DNA of 35,474 bases from Verrucomicrobiales bacterium (GCA_005805305.1 SYMW01000127.1:1-35474); one strand, 5' to 3'. Positions 25,350-34,629 are shown, counted from the stretch's first letter. The notes: a model not told the origin generated them from the sequence alone. Made by a program: numbers and translations.

Positions 25350-26183
25350 TTACTGCGGCCGCGTGGCCGGCGGCACGTACGTCTTGTTCCATTGAAATTC
25401 CCAGAGGGATTCCAGTTTCGCCAGCTCCACATGGCCGTCCATGCAAGCCATGTTGATCGAGCCTGGCAGCCGGCTTCCCATCGGAACGGATCGCGGCGCG
25501 GACTTGGCGCTGGTGCCGCCGTGGCGGGCGATGGTGTAGCGTGAAATGCCCCCTGCGGGCCCGTCCCCGAGATAGAGATTCCGTGCGGGTTTGTCAGTTG
25601 CTTCCGGCCACGCATCCACCCACATGGCGTCCCCAAAGCTCGGCGTCTTGGCGGGGTTGTCGATGCCGCCTTCGGTCAGGAACAACTTCGTTTGATTAAA
25701 GCCGTCCAAGTTTGAATAGAGCCAGCCGTTAAAAGAATAACTCCCTTGATACCCCAGCGCCCCGTTGGTCGGCCAAATCCAGGTTTCGTCCGCCGTCCCG
25801 TAGTTCGCGTTCAACGGATGCCGGGCGATCCGCTTGAGCGGCTTCGGCGCAGAAGGACATTCGCGAATCTGGTGCACCTGCGCCTGGTTGCGGATGAGGA
25901 TGGCCATCCAGAGATCGCGCTCCTGGGTATAGGGGAGAGCCTTGGACTGGTCGTTGACATACATAAAAAGAGCCAGGCCCATCTGTTTGAGATTGCTGGT
26001 GCATTTGATCTGCTGCGCCTTGGCTTTCGCGCGAGTCAGGGCCGGCAGCAGCATGCCCGCGAGGATGGCGATAATGGCCACAACCACGAGCAACTCGATC
26101 AGGGTGAATGCGGCTGAAGATCCTCGGGGTCGATGCGTCCATGAGGAGCGGGGCCACGCCGAGAACCTTTTAGAAGGTTGCAT
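25350..26183 (-). CDS. Type II-secretion-like pseudopilin (prepilin N-terminal motif), large
   Basis: 277 residues. After a basic 25-residue leader comes [25 protein letters not shown], the class III prepilin signal, with Phe26 as first mature residue, Glu at +5 and Ala (not Gly) at -1. Hydrophobic helix 1 anchors the protein; the rest ([20 protein letters not shown]...) is the typical large verrucomicrobial and planctomycetal pseudopilin body. The C-terminal [15 protein letters not shown] resembles the H-x9-DG-type ending seen in this group. It is likely processed by a prepilin peptidase and used by, or related to, the secretion ATPase at 1-677. It is divergent from another pseudopilin at 26414. 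No Shine-Dalgarno is seen. Confidence 0.9.
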   Translation of the reverse strand: MQPSKRFSAWPRSSWTHRPRGSSAAFTLIELLVVVAIIAILAGMLLPALTRAKAKAQQIKCTSNLKQMGLALFMYVNDQSKALPYTQERDLWMAILIRNQAQVHQIRECPSAPKPLKRIARHPLNANYGTADETWIWPTNGALGYQGSYSFNGWLYSNLDGFNQTKLFLTEGGIDNPAKTPSFGDAMWVDAWPEATDKPARNLYLGDGPAGGISRYTIARHGGTSAKSAPRSVPMGSRLPGSINMACMDGHVELAKLESLWEFQWNKTYVPPATRPQ

Positions 26184-26379
26184 GGTGCTTGTTGTGACAC
26201 GGAAGCGGCACGCTCACAAGCCCGTTCTCGTCCCCCGCGTTCCTAGAGGTCCTCCCGGCGGCCGCGGCTTGATTGGTGCGCACGTGGTACATCCTTGCAT
26301 CGTCCGCAGGAATCTGATAGGCATCGCCCCAGCACCGGAAACGCCCCTTTTGCCACGCTTGATCGTTGATCGCATTCAT
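26170..26379 (-). CDS. Possible 69-residue small protein upstream of the pseudopilin gene
   Basis: An open frame from ATG 26379 to TAA 26170 fills the gap between the divergent pseudopilins. It starts [14 protein letters not shown] and ends [13 protein letters not shown]. Its stop overlaps the start of the 25350-26183 gene by 14 bases, and a CGAGG stands nine bases before the ATG. Codon pattern (purine-rich first positions, GC-rich third) is coding-like. I do not recognise the family. It may be a leader peptide, a diverged pseudopilin tail, or simply the 5' untranslated region of the downstream gene. Its 5' end does not overlap the plus-strand pseudopilin if that starts at 26414. Low confidence. 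Confidence 0.35.
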   Translation of the reverse strand: MNAINDQAWQKGRFRCWGDAYQIPADDARMYHVRTNQAAAAGRTSRNAGDENGLVSVPLPCHNKHHATF

Positions 26380-26413
26380 CCCCCACAGCCTCGGCACCGC
26401 CCCACCCACACCC

Positions 26414-27223
26414 ATGCACACCGACACCCCATCCCGCGCGCCGCACGCATTCACGCTCATTGAGTTGCTGGTCGTGATCGCGATCATCGCGATTCTGGCG
26501 GGCATGCTTCTTCCCGCGCTCGGCAAAGCCAAAACAAAAGCGCAAGGGATCATGTGCATGAACAACACGAAGCAATTGATGCTTGGCTGGATCATGTACG
26601 CGGGCGATTCAAACGACCAGATTTGCAGATCGGGCGGGCTGGACACCCTCATCGACACTCATCGGCCGGCCAAAAACTACGGAGCGAACCAGCAGTGGTG
26701 CATGGGAACCATGCACGCGGCCCCGAGCTGGACGAACACGATCTTGATTCAAGATTCCTTGCTCTATCCCTACGTGAACAGCCTGTCAGTTTACAAGTGT
26801 CCAGCGGACCGGGCCACCACGAAAAACAACTACGGCAAAGGGGGGGGCATTCCCAAGGTTCGCAGCCTCGCCATGTCTTGCTGGATGAACCCCATCGTCG
26901 CTTGGGCAGGCGGCAGGGTGTATCGAAAGATCGACGACATCATCGACCCCTCCCCGGCCAATTGCTGGGTCACGATCGACGAAAACCCGGACAGCATTAA
27001 TGACGGATGGTTCGTGGTGAACCCAGACCCGAGCCGGGATTGGATTGATTACCCGGCTTCATACCACAACAAAGCGGGCGGCATTTCGTTCGCGGACGGA
27101 CACTCGGAGATCCGAAAGTGGCGCGACAAAGCCGTCGTCAACTTCCCCAGGAACAGTGGCGCCTCCGATCCCAAGGTGGACGACTTCCGCTGGATCCAGG
27201 AGCGCAGCACGCGCAAGTTGTAA
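26414..27223 (+). CDS. Pseudopilin-like protein with prepilin N-terminal motif
   Basis: 269 residues from ATG 26414; a TTG at 26366 would add 16 residues. A short leader ([12 protein letters not shown]) precedes [24 protein letters not shown], with Phe13 as first mature residue, Glu at +5 and Ala at -1. The body ([32 protein letters not shown]) and the C-terminal [14 protein letters not shown] fit the DG-type endings of verrucomicrobial pseudopilins. It is divergent from the other pseudopilin and 241 bp upstream of the giant secreted protein. The two pseudopilins share the N-terminus but differ in the body, so they are paralogues, not duplicates. The function of this very expanded family is poorly known. 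Confidence 0.9.
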   Translation: MHTDTPSRAPHAFTLIELLVVIAIIAILAGMLLPALGKAKTKAQGIMCMNNTKQLMLGWIMYAGDSNDQICRSGGLDTLIDTHRPAKNYGANQQWCMGTMHAAPSWTNTILIQDSLLYPYVNSLSVYKCPADRATTKNNYGKGGGIPKVRSLAMSCWMNPIVAWAGGRVYRKIDDIIDPSPANCWVTIDENPDSINDGWFVVNPDPSRDWIDYPASYHNKAGGISFADGHSEIRKWRDKAVVNFPRNSGASDPKVDDFRWIQERSTRKL

Positions 27224-27292
27224 CCAGCCCATCGCGATTTGGTCGCCGAGCCGCCGGCGGCGAATCGGCCAGCCCCCCGGACGGGAGCGGAC

Positions 27293-27309
27293 GGCGGGCT
27301 CGGCCCGCC
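27293..27309 (+). terminator. GC-rich hairpin after the pseudopilin gene
   Basis: GGCGGGC (27293-27299), loop TCG, GCCCGCC (27303-27309), then ATTTC. A perfect 7-bp stem 70 bases downstream of the pseudopilin stop, with only three T after it. A weak intrinsic terminator separating the pseudopilin from the giant gene is plausible. Confidence 0.45.
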
Positions 27310-27323
27310 ATTTCGGAACGTCG

Positions 27324-27337
27324 CTTGGCGCGCCAAG
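27324..27337. promoter_or_regulatory. 14-bp perfect palindrome upstream of the giant gene
   Basis: CTTGGCGCGCCAAG is an exact palindrome about 128 bases before the start of the 2029-residue gene. It has the symmetry of a dimeric regulator site, but no regulator gene is nearby and no second copy was found in the window. Regulatory role is a guess. Confidence 0.25.
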
Positions 27338-27464
27338 AGGCGGCCCCTCCATTTTGTCGGCTTTGTTGTTGAGTCGAGCCGTTTCCCCTGCTTTTCTCCT
27401 CGCGACCGTTCCAAAATCGAAACTGGTTCGCTTGAAGCCAAACCCAGATCGAAGCAAATCGAAT

Positions 27465-30400
27465 ATGTGCCGATATCTCCTGACCCTCCTGGCGGGATTC
27501 GCCTGTTGCCTCTGCGCTCATTCCACAACCGCTCAAACTTGGCAGCGCATCACGCCCAATGTCCCAGGAGCTCTCGGTAGCGGCAATATCGGCCCGATGG
27601 CCACCGATGGCACGCGGCTGTACGTGCTGGGCGCCCGGGGAGTGTTTGTCTCGAACAACGGCGGCGACACTTTCCAGGCGATCAACTCGGTGCCTGGAGC
27701 CTCGTACGGACTGGAGAAATACGGGCACCGATTCGTAGGCGTCGCGAATGGATTCGTTTGGGTGGGTTCGGACCCGGGAAGCGCTGCGATCAACGATGCC
27801 GCCGCCACCCTTCACAGGCTCATCCCGGGGCAGACGACATGGACCAAAAGCGCCGCCGGCTTTCCGATCGGCACTGTTGGCAATCAAGCCGATGACATCG
27901 CTTACGATGCGGCAACGGGAACTTATTACGTCGCGGCGGCGATCGGAGGCGCGTTCGTTTCCACCGATGGCGTCAACTGGGAAGCACGCAACAACGGCAA
28001 CGGCGGCGTCGGTTTGCCAGCCACCGTGGAGACGATTGATGGCGCCGCGTTCATGGTGCGGCCGCTCGGCGGCATCAACAAGACGACGGATCGCGGGCTG
28101 ACATGGTCGGCAACCCGCGCGTTTCCGGGGCCTTCGTCGAGCTATTTGCTCGCCCTAAACGGGCGGCTGATGATCGCCGTGAACGGGAATAATTTGTTGC
28201 AAGACGGCCTTTATTATTCCGACGACCAGGGGACCACCTGGACTTTCAGCCAAGGGTTGGCGGGAACGCACGATCTGACCACGGACGGCAGTCTTGTGTA
28301 CGCGGCGGGGCCGGGCCGCGGACTGAAGTTTTCCGCCACCGGCGGGTTGACCTGGGATAACTTGCCACTAACAGGAACTCCAGCGAGCTTCAGCGTCACG
28401 CGATTGGTGCGCGTGGGCGGCGGGCTCTTCCTTCTCGGCAACAGTGGCGGCGTTCCAGAGCTGTATCGAATGGATGCCTCCAACTATCCATTCAATCCGA
28501 CAACGCAGATCGCCGGCCAGCCGACGAACAGCCCGGCTTTGCTCGTCGGGGATTCCCACACGTTCCGAGTGGCCGCGGGAGGCCGAAATCTGCGCTATCA
28601 ATGGCGCAAGAATGGGGTCGATATTCCCGGAGCGGCGGCGGCGGCGCTCACCTTCTCGAGTTTGGTTTCCGGCGACACAGGCTCCTACGCCGTGGTGGTG
28701 ACGGGCGACTTCGGCCTCGTCACGAGCGCCACCGTGACGCTGAGCGTGACCTCTCGTGAAACAGGAAGATACGATCCCACTTTTCTTCCGCCACAGATCT
28801 CGGGAGTCAGCGTTGTCCTCGACGACTTCTCAGTCGTGACGTTGACGGGTTTTTCTGTTGCCCGCTCTCGAGGTGACAGTGGAGCCCGTGTGGCGGATCG
28901 AACCCTGCCGAGCGGCAACTTTCAGAGAATCATGAAGGACAGCCGCGGCCGGATCCTCGTGATGAGCACGGGCCCGAATCCGCCCCATCTGCTCCGATTG
29001 GATCCGATCACGCTCCTCGACGATCCGAGTTTCAAGGCTCCCGTCATGGCGGGCCATTTCACCGCCATCGCCGAGCTCCCGGGGAGAGGTTATCTCGCAG
29101 GCACCGCGCCCAATGCGACGGTCTCCGGACAACCGCTTAATCCAGTCATTTTGTGCCGCTACGATGGGTCGGTCGATCCTAGCTTTGACACGGGAGAATC
29201 GCCGGTGGAATCGTTCAACAGCGTGGTTTCCGGCATCTGGGTCACACCGGCTGGCAACATTTACGTGGCGAGCAATGTCGGCACTTTGAGCGCTCCCACC
29301 CTTCTCAACCGAAGTCAGATTCACCGCCTCACACCCAGCGGCCAAGTGGATCCCTCATTTGATCCCGCCGGGATGACTCAAGTCTATTTCGTCCACCCTT
29401 TGAACGGGGAACGACTGCTGGTCGTGACCGAATCATTCAACGCCACCCTCCGCGCGATCAAATCGGACGGGGTGTTCGACGCCACGTTCAATCCCACGGG
29501 AGCGCGGCTCAACCAGCCTCCCTTGGCGGCTGTCGAGCAAACCGATGGGAAAATAATCCTGGCCGGCGGGTTCACGTCTTTCGGCCCGAACCAAGTGGGC
29601 AAGCACATGCGTTTGAATCGGGATGGAACTCTGGATCCCGCTTACTACAACACGGTGAGCTACAATGGCGCCGCGAACGTGACGTCGCTCAGCTATGATC
29701 CGCGGGGTTTTATCTACTATTCCCCGAGCGTTGTTTCCACTTCCGCCACTTTCCAGAGCAGCACGGTCCGCGGGCTGGTCCGTGTTTTCACGGAGCCTTC
29801 TTCGTTGGCTATCTTCAGCCAAACCACAAGCCAGCGTGTTGCCTTGAACGAAAGCTTCGTCCTGTCGATCAACATCGTGAGCGCCTCCGCGGCAACCTAT
29901 CAATGGTTCAAGGACGGCGGGCTGATCCCTGGCGCCACCAGCGCGTCGCTGACAATCCCCTCCTTCACAGCGAAGGACAACGGCGCCTACACCGTCGAGG
30001 CGAGGAACTCTTCCGGAGTCATTACTTCCAGACCCGTTGATTTGGCGGTGATCAGCACGCCCGAAATTTATTTCCACCCTGCCAGCGCCAGCAAGCAACT
30101 GGGTTCAAGCTACACCTTCAGCGTCGTGGCCTCGGGCGCTGGAACTCTCAGCTACGCGTGGCGCAAGGATGGCGTTGCCATCGCCGGCGCCACCGGGAGC
30201 ACGCTGACGCTCACGAATATTCAATTCAATGCCGAAGGGGATTACACGGTCGTGATTGGCAACGCTTTCGGTTCGATCACAAGCCAGGCGGCTGCGCTTG
30301 CGGTGTTTGAGATCACGGGCGCCATCGTGCCGGCGTTCGCCGCGGTCAGCTTGGGCGGCGGGATCACGAAAATGGACCTGATGCCGGATGGCTCACTGCT

Positions 30401-33400
30401 TCTGGGAGGGACCTTCCTGCGTCCCGGCAACCAAGATCATCCTTGGTTCACGCGGATCGACACGAATGGCATGTTCGTCCCCGGGTGGACCAATAATCCG
30501 CCGGGGGGCATCACCGCCGGGATCGGGGTGTATTGCGTCAAGGCGCTGGCGAACGGCCAGGCTATCATCGCGGGTCAGTTCGGGAGAATCGGGGGCGTGC
30601 AACGAGTCGGCTTCGCCCGCTTGAACGCGAATGGCACGGTTGATGAAAGCTTCGGACACGCTACAATCGGGCCCAACTCGGCCGTCGAGGCGTTCGAACC
30701 CCTGCCGGATGGAACATTCCTAGTCGGCGGCATCTTCACCCAGTGGGGCGCGGAGGCCCGCCTTGGCCTCGTGCGCCTGACGGCGGGCGGATTGCTCGAT
30801 CCATCCTTCGCCCCCGCCTTGAATGACTTCGTCAGCGCCATCCATGTTTTGCCCGGGGGCCGGGCTTTTGTCGCCGGGCGGTTCTCCTCGATCGGCGGCC
30901 AAGTCCGATCAAGGATCGCTCGCCTCAACCCGGACGGCGCTGTGGACGCCTCTTTCGTCCCTCCAGTGATCGACCAGCCGATTTCCTCGATGGGCGTGGA
31001 CAGCGCGGGACGGATTGTGATTGGCGGATTCTTCACCACGGTGGACGGCATCGCGCAGAGAAGAATCGCGCGCCTGAACCCGGACGGCACGCTGGACACG
31101 ACTTTCGCGTCGGAGGCTCAGTTCTCCAGCCCCGTTCAATCCATCGATGTGCAGCTAAACGACAAGATCATTGCCGCTGGTAATGTTGTCGCTCGCCTCC
31201 TCCCTTCCGGAGCCGTGGATCCAACTTTCCAACTCGCCCCCGCCCTCAACGGTGGCGTCGGCCTCGTGAGAGCCACGCCCGAAGGCAGGCTCTACCTGAC
31301 GGGGAGTTTCACCTCCCCTGTTCGCAGCATCGTCGCCGTCACCACGGACCGCGCCGAGCTGGCTATCACTCGCGCCCCGTCCGCCATGGCTGCGGAGATT
31401 GGGGCCGGCGCCAGCCTGTCGGCAGTCGTCCACACGCTCAGCCCCGCCACGTATCAATGGCTCAAAGAAGGCGTTCCCATCGCGGGCGCCACGAGCCCAA
31501 CCCTGCGGTTCACGAGCCTCGCGAAAGCCGACGCGGGCCTCTATGCGCTCCGCGTGGTGAACAGCACGCGCGTTATCACGAGTTCCGCTGTGGAGCTGAC
31601 CGTGCTGGCGGAGCCCGTCCTTAAGGGCCAACCCGTCGCGAAGTCGGTCGCGGCTGGTTCGCGAGTCGCGTTTTCGGCCGCCTCGCAAGGTGCCGGAGCG
31701 TTGTCCTATCAATGGCGCAAGAATGGTTTTTCGATAAGCAACGCCGTGGGGGATTCCCTAACGATTCCCAGCGCGTCGCTCGATGACGCCGCCATCTATG
31801 ACGTGGTCGTTTCGAACACTCTGGGCGTCGTCACGAGCAGGCCCGCCGGATTAGGGGTCTTTGTGCCGGCTGGAAAACTCGATCTCAGCTTCAATCCCGG
31901 GGCCGGACCGAACAATACCGTGTTCGCCTCCGCCCTGTTGCCTGGCGGAAACCTGGCTATCGGCGGGGCTTTCACGGCGGTCAATGGACAAGCCAGAAAT
32001 CGCTTCGCGGTTCTTGACCCCGCGGGCGGGTTGGTGAACCTCGCCACCAACCCTGCTTTCAATCAACAAGTGACCGCTCTCGCCGCTCAACCCGACGGCA
32101 AATTCTTTGTCACCACCTTCGTTAGCATCAGCCGCTATAATGCCGACGGCAAGTTGGACACGTCGTTTCCAAACCTGGGGGAACAAGGGAATGCGATCGC
32201 TCTTTCAGGAGACACGGTGTATTTTGCCGGCTACTTCGGCAGCCAAAATCCGTCGGTGCGAAAGTTCAGCACTATCACGGGGGTGGAGGACGCCACGTTT
32301 AAAGCCAATGCCTCCGGTATTCGGGGCTGGACGCCCCAATCTTTGTTCGCCTATCCGGACGGCAGAGTGTTGGTGGCCGATCCCGGCAACGGAGTGCGAC
32401 GCCTCATCGCCGATGGATCCGCGGACACTTCGTTTGTGCCTCCCCAAATCGCCTATAGTGGTGGGGGACCACGTCCGATTTCCGCCATTCAAGCCGCCGC
32501 CAACGGTTCGATCTGGATAGGGGGCCTGTTCACGAGCGTCGGCGGGCAACCCCGAAATTACATCGCCCGGCTTCACTCAAATGGCGCCGTGGACACGGCT
32601 CTGCCTGACCCTGGGCTCAACGGCCAAGTCAGGGCGCTTCACTTGGCCGACGGGGCTGTGTTCCTCGCGGGAGACTTTTTTCCGGTTGTAGCAGGCCTTA
32701 ATTATCGAGGATTTCTCAAGATGTCGGCAGTCACGGGCTTGATTGACCCCGCTTTCGGGCCGTTTTCGTTGAATCAAGCCGCCAATACCCTTGCTGATGC
32801 TGGGAATGGCAAGCTGGTGCTCGCGGGAACGTTCGCCACGCCGTTGAAAGGCGTGGCGAGGGTTGTGACCCGGTCGGATGTCCAACTGGCGGTCACCGTT
32901 GCACCCACTTCTGTCAATGCGAACCAAGGGGATCCCATCAATCTCACGGTTGCCTGGAAGGGCGGTGGGGAAGCGACTTACCAATGGAAGAAGAATGGGC
33001 AAACGCTGCCAGGCGCCACCGAGCAATCCCTGCTCATCCCGTCAGTCGAAGCGTCGAACGCCGGCGACTACACGGTGATCCTAGCCGCTGGCGGCGAAAC
33101 GGTCAGCAGCGCCGCCGCCGCGGTGCGTGTTCGCGGCGGCGGCGGCAACGCCTCTTTCACACTTTGGAAGAGTCAGCATCCGTTCCCGCCAAACTTGGAT
33201 TCAGAGTCAAGCGACGCCGATGGCGATGGCTTGAACAACCTGGTTGAGTTCTATCTCGGCAGCAATCCGTTGGACAAGAAGAGCGGGCCGCGTCCTTCGA
33301 GCGGCGCCATCCTCGTGGATGGAGCGACTTATCCGGCCGTGACATTCATTCGCAACAAGGCCGCCGCCGGCCTCCGGCTCGAGGTTGTCGCGTCTTCCAC

Positions 33401-33554
33401 CGTCGTTTTCTCAGACAATCTTGGCACAACAGAAATAACCGAGGACTTGGGCGACGGCACCGAGCGGGTCGTTCTCCGATCCAACACAAGGACGTCGGCC
33501 CAGCCCACCCAGTTCATTCGCCTCAACCTCGCCGCCGATCCCCTCGCGCCTTAG
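27465..33554 (+). CDS. Giant secreted protein with Asp-box, Ig-like and delta-60-type repeats
   Basis: 2029 residues from ATG 27465, which is followed by a signal peptide (MCRYLLTLLAGFACCLCAHSTTAQT); the open frame upstream to 27045 is not coding-like. Order of modules: Asp-box beta-propeller region (about 25-335; SNNGGDTFQ, STDGVNWE, TTDRGLTWS, SDDQGTTWT); Ig-like 1 (about 342-430, YQWRKNGVDIPGA); delta-60-type block 1 (about 433-772, DPSFD repeats); Ig 2 and 3 (about 778-949); block 2 (about 950-1292, LNPDGTLDTTF); Ig 4 and 5 (about 1295-1467); block 3 (about 1468-1802); Ig 6 (about 1805-1892). A calcium-type DADGDGLNN (about 1917) and a short C-terminal domain follow. No anchor or LPXTG is seen. 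Probably an extracellular adhesin or glycan-binding protein; ligand unknown. Confidence 0.88.
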   Translation: MCRYLLTLLAGFACCLCAHSTTAQTWQRITPNVPGALGSGNIGPMATDGTRLYVLGARGVFVSNNGGDTFQAINSVPGASYGLEKYGHRFVGVANGFVWVGSDPGSAAINDAAATLHRLIPGQTTWTKSAAGFPIGTVGNQADDIAYDAATGTYYVAAAIGGAFVSTDGVNWEARNNGNGGVGLPATVETIDGAAFMVRPLGGINKTTDRGLTWSATRAFPGPSSSYLLALNGRLMIAVNGNNLLQDGLYYSDDQGTTWTFSQGLAGTHDLTTDGSLVYAAGPGRGLKFSATGGLTWDNLPLTGTPASFSVTRLVRVGGGLFLLGNSGGVPELYRMDASNYPFNPTTQIAGQPTNSPALLVGDSHTFRVAAGGRNLRYQWRKNGVDIPGAAAAALTFSSLVSGDTGSYAVVVTGDFGLVTSATVTLSVTSRETGRYDPTFLPPQISGVSVVLDDFSVVTLTGFSVARSRGDSGARVADRTLPSGNFQRIMKDSRGRILVMSTGPNPPHLLRLDPITLLDDPSFKAPVMAGHFTAIAELPGRGYLAGTAPNATVSGQPLNPVILCRYDGSVDPSFDTGESPVESFNSVVSGIWVTPAGNIYVASNVGTLSAPTLLNRSQIHRLTPSGQVDPSFDPAGMTQVYFVHPLNGERLLVVTESFNATLRAIKSDGVFDATFNPTGARLNQPPLAAVEQTDGKIILAGGFTSFGPNQVGKHMRLNRDGTLDPAYYNTVSYNGAANVTSLSYDPRGFIYYSPSVVSTSATFQSSTVRGLVRVFTEPSSLAIFSQTTSQRVALNESFVLSINIVSASAATYQWFKDGGLIPGATSASLTIPSFTAKDNGAYTVEARNSSGVITSRPVDLAVISTPEIYFHPASASKQLGSSYTFSVVASGAGTLSYAWRKDGVAIAGATGSTLTLTNIQFNAEGDYTVVIGNAFGSITSQAAALAVFEITGAIVPAFAAVSLGGGITKMDLMPDGSLLLGGTFLRPGNQDHPWFTRIDTNGMFVPGWTNNPPGGITAGIGVYCVKALANGQAIIAGQFGRIGGVQRVGFARLNANGTVDESFGHATIGPNSAVEAFEPLPDGTFLVGGIFTQWGAEARLGLVRLTAGGLLDPSFAPALNDFVSAIHVLPGGRAFVAGRFSSIGGQVRSRIARLNPDGAVDASFVPPVIDQPISSMGVDSAGRIVIGGFFTTVDGIAQRRIARLNPDGTLDTTFASEAQFSSPVQSIDVQLNDKIIAAGNVVARLLPSGAVDPTFQLAPALNGGVGLVRATPEGRLYLTGSFTSPVRSIVAVTTDRAELAITRAPSAMAAEIGAGASLSAVVHTLSPATYQWLKEGVPIAGATSPTLRFTSLAKADAGLYALRVVNSTRVITSSAVELTVLAEPVLKGQPVAKSVAAGSRVAFSAASQGAGALSYQWRKNGFSISNAVGDSLTIPSASLDDAAIYDVVVSNTLGVVTSRPAGLGVFVPAGKLDLSFNPGAGPNNTVFASALLPGGNLAIGGAFTAVNGQARNRFAVLDPAGGLVNLATNPAFNQQVTALAAQPDGKFFVTTFVSISRYNADGKLDTSFPNLGEQGNAIALSGDTVYFAGYFGSQNPSVRKFSTITGVEDATFKANASGIRGWTPQSLFAYPDGRVLVADPGNGVRRLIADGSADTSFVPPQIAYSGGGPRPISAIQAAANGSIWIGGLFTSVGGQPRNYIARLHSNGAVDTALPDPGLNGQVRALHLADGAVFLAGDFFPVVAGLNYRGFLKMSAVTGLIDPAFGPFSLNQAANTLADAGNGKLVLAGTFATPLKGVARVVTRSDVQLAVTVAPTSVNANQGDPINLTVAWKGGGEATYQWKKNGQTLPGATEQSLLIPSVEASNAGDYTVILAAGGETVSSAAAAVRVRGGGGNASFTLWKSQHPFPPNLDSESSDADGDGLNNLVEFYLGSNPLDKKSGPRPSSGAILVDGATYPAVTFIRNKAAAGLRLEVVASSTVVFSDNLGTTEITEDLGDGTERVVLRSNTRTSAQPTQFIRLNLAADPLAP

Positions 33555-33575
33555 CTTTTTTTGCGTGAGGCATGT

Positions 33576-33667
33576 GGCATATCCCGTATGCATCTGGTGA
33601 GTGATTCGGAAAAACTTTATCGCCAGGATCTTGCGAAGATTCAACTGGGGCAACCGCCGTTTAAGGT
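33576..33667 (+). repeat. Dispersed intergenic repeat, copy 3
   Basis: Fills the 106-bp gap between the convergent giant gene (stop 33554) and the esterase (stop 33661). It shares GATCTTGCGAAGATTC and a GGGGCAACCGCCGTTTAAGG end with copy 1, with one base lost from the T-run. The TAA stop of the esterase, read on the minus strand, is made by the TTTAAGG end of the repeat. The short plus-strand frame of copy 1 is still open here but runs past the repeat (..QPPFKVWPK). Confidence 0.85.
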
Positions 33668-34629
33668 TTGGCCAAAGCGTTGACGCCGAGCAGGCGCTGG
33701 CTTTGCAGCCAGGCCAGGCAACGGTCCGTCCAAGTCGACGCCGGCAGGCCGCTCTTGCGAACTCCGAATCCATGCCCGCCTCGCGCATAAACATGCAACT
33801 CCGCCTCCACGTTCGCCCGCTTCAAGGCCAGATACATCACGACGCTGTTCTCCACACCCGCCACTGGATCATCGGTCGCGTGCACCAAGAAGATGGGCGG
33901 CGTCTCCTTTGGAATCCGCATGTACGGGGCCAACACATCCTTGGCCACTTCAACTCCCGCGCGTTGTTGTTCAATGAAATACCCCGGATAAACCGCCACC
34001 GCGAAATCCGGTCGGCAGCTCGCTTTGTCCCGCTCGTCGACCGGCGCGTAGGCGCGCTGGTCGAAGTGGGTCGCCGCCGCCACAGCCAAGTGTCCGCCCG
34101 CCGAGAATCCAAGGATCCCAATCCGGCTCGGATCGATGCCCCATTCCGCAGCCTGGCTGCGCGCCAAACTGATAGCCCGTTGAGCGTCGAGCAGCGGGCC
34201 CGGAGCCGGCAGTCGCTCGGGCTGACCCGCGCGGCGTGGAACACGATATTTGAGCACGATTCCTGTCACCCCGACAGCATTGAGCCAAGCGGCCACCTCC
34301 TCCCCTTCCAGATCCCACGCCAGATTCCAGTAACCGCCGCCAGGACAGACGACGATCGCCATGCCTGTGTTCTTCTCTGCGGGAGGTTTGAAGAGAGTAA
34401 TGGTCGGCGTTTTGACGTTGGTGATCCACTTCGCATCCTTGGTGGGCGCTTCTTCGGGGGCGCGAACGCGCTCGGGGCCGATTTCTCGAACGTCTCCGGG
34501 AACCGCGCCCGGCCATACAGGGAGCACCACAGACTCCGCCGGATGGATGCGGGGAGAAATCAAAAAGAACCACACCAGGGTGACCGCCACCCGGGCACGA
34601 TTGGTTTTGAGATTCAGTTTCCCGCTCAT
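33661..34629 (-). CDS. Secreted alpha/beta hydrolase, esterase (acetylxylan-esterase/BD-FAE-like)
   Basis: 322 residues with an N-terminal signal (about 30 residues, VAVTLVWFFLISPRIHPA). The catalytic machinery is complete: oxyanion segment VVCPGGGYWNLAWDLEGEEVA, nucleophile elbow GFSAGGH, acid in VHATDDPV, and His in ARGGHGFG. This pattern is typical of secreted esterases that deacetylate plant polysaccharides or act on carbohydrate esters, common in verrucomicrobial genomes. The substrate is inferred only from family resemblance. It is convergent with the giant gene, and the last codon and stop come from repeat copy 3. No Shine-Dalgarno is seen before the ATG at 34629. Confidence 0.88.
   Translation of the reverse strand: MSGKLNLKTNRARVAVTLVWFFLISPRIHPAESVVLPVWPGAVPGDVREIGPERVRAPEEAPTKDAKWITNVKTPTITLFKPPAEKNTGMAIVVCPGGGYWNLAWDLEGEEVAAWLNAVGVTGIVLKYRVPRRAGQPERLPAPGPLLDAQRAISLARSQAAEWGIDPSRIGILGFSAGGHLAVAAATHFDQRAYAPVDERDKASCRPDFAVAVYPGYFIEQQRAGVEVAKDVLAPYMRIPKETPPIFLVHATDDPVAGVENSVVMYLALKRANVEAELHVYARGGHGFGVRKSGLPASTWTDRCLAWLQSQRLLGVNALAKP

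Noticed and set aside
27045-27464. Upstream extension of the giant open frame by 140 residues
   Set aside because: It overlaps the pseudopilin gene in another frame and lacks coding-like composition; a signal peptide begins exactly at 27465.
27465-33554. Tandem DNA repeats or CRISPR-like array within the giant gene
   Set aside because: The repetition is at protein level (Ig and delta-60 modules) with diverged DNA; there are no short identical spaced repeats.
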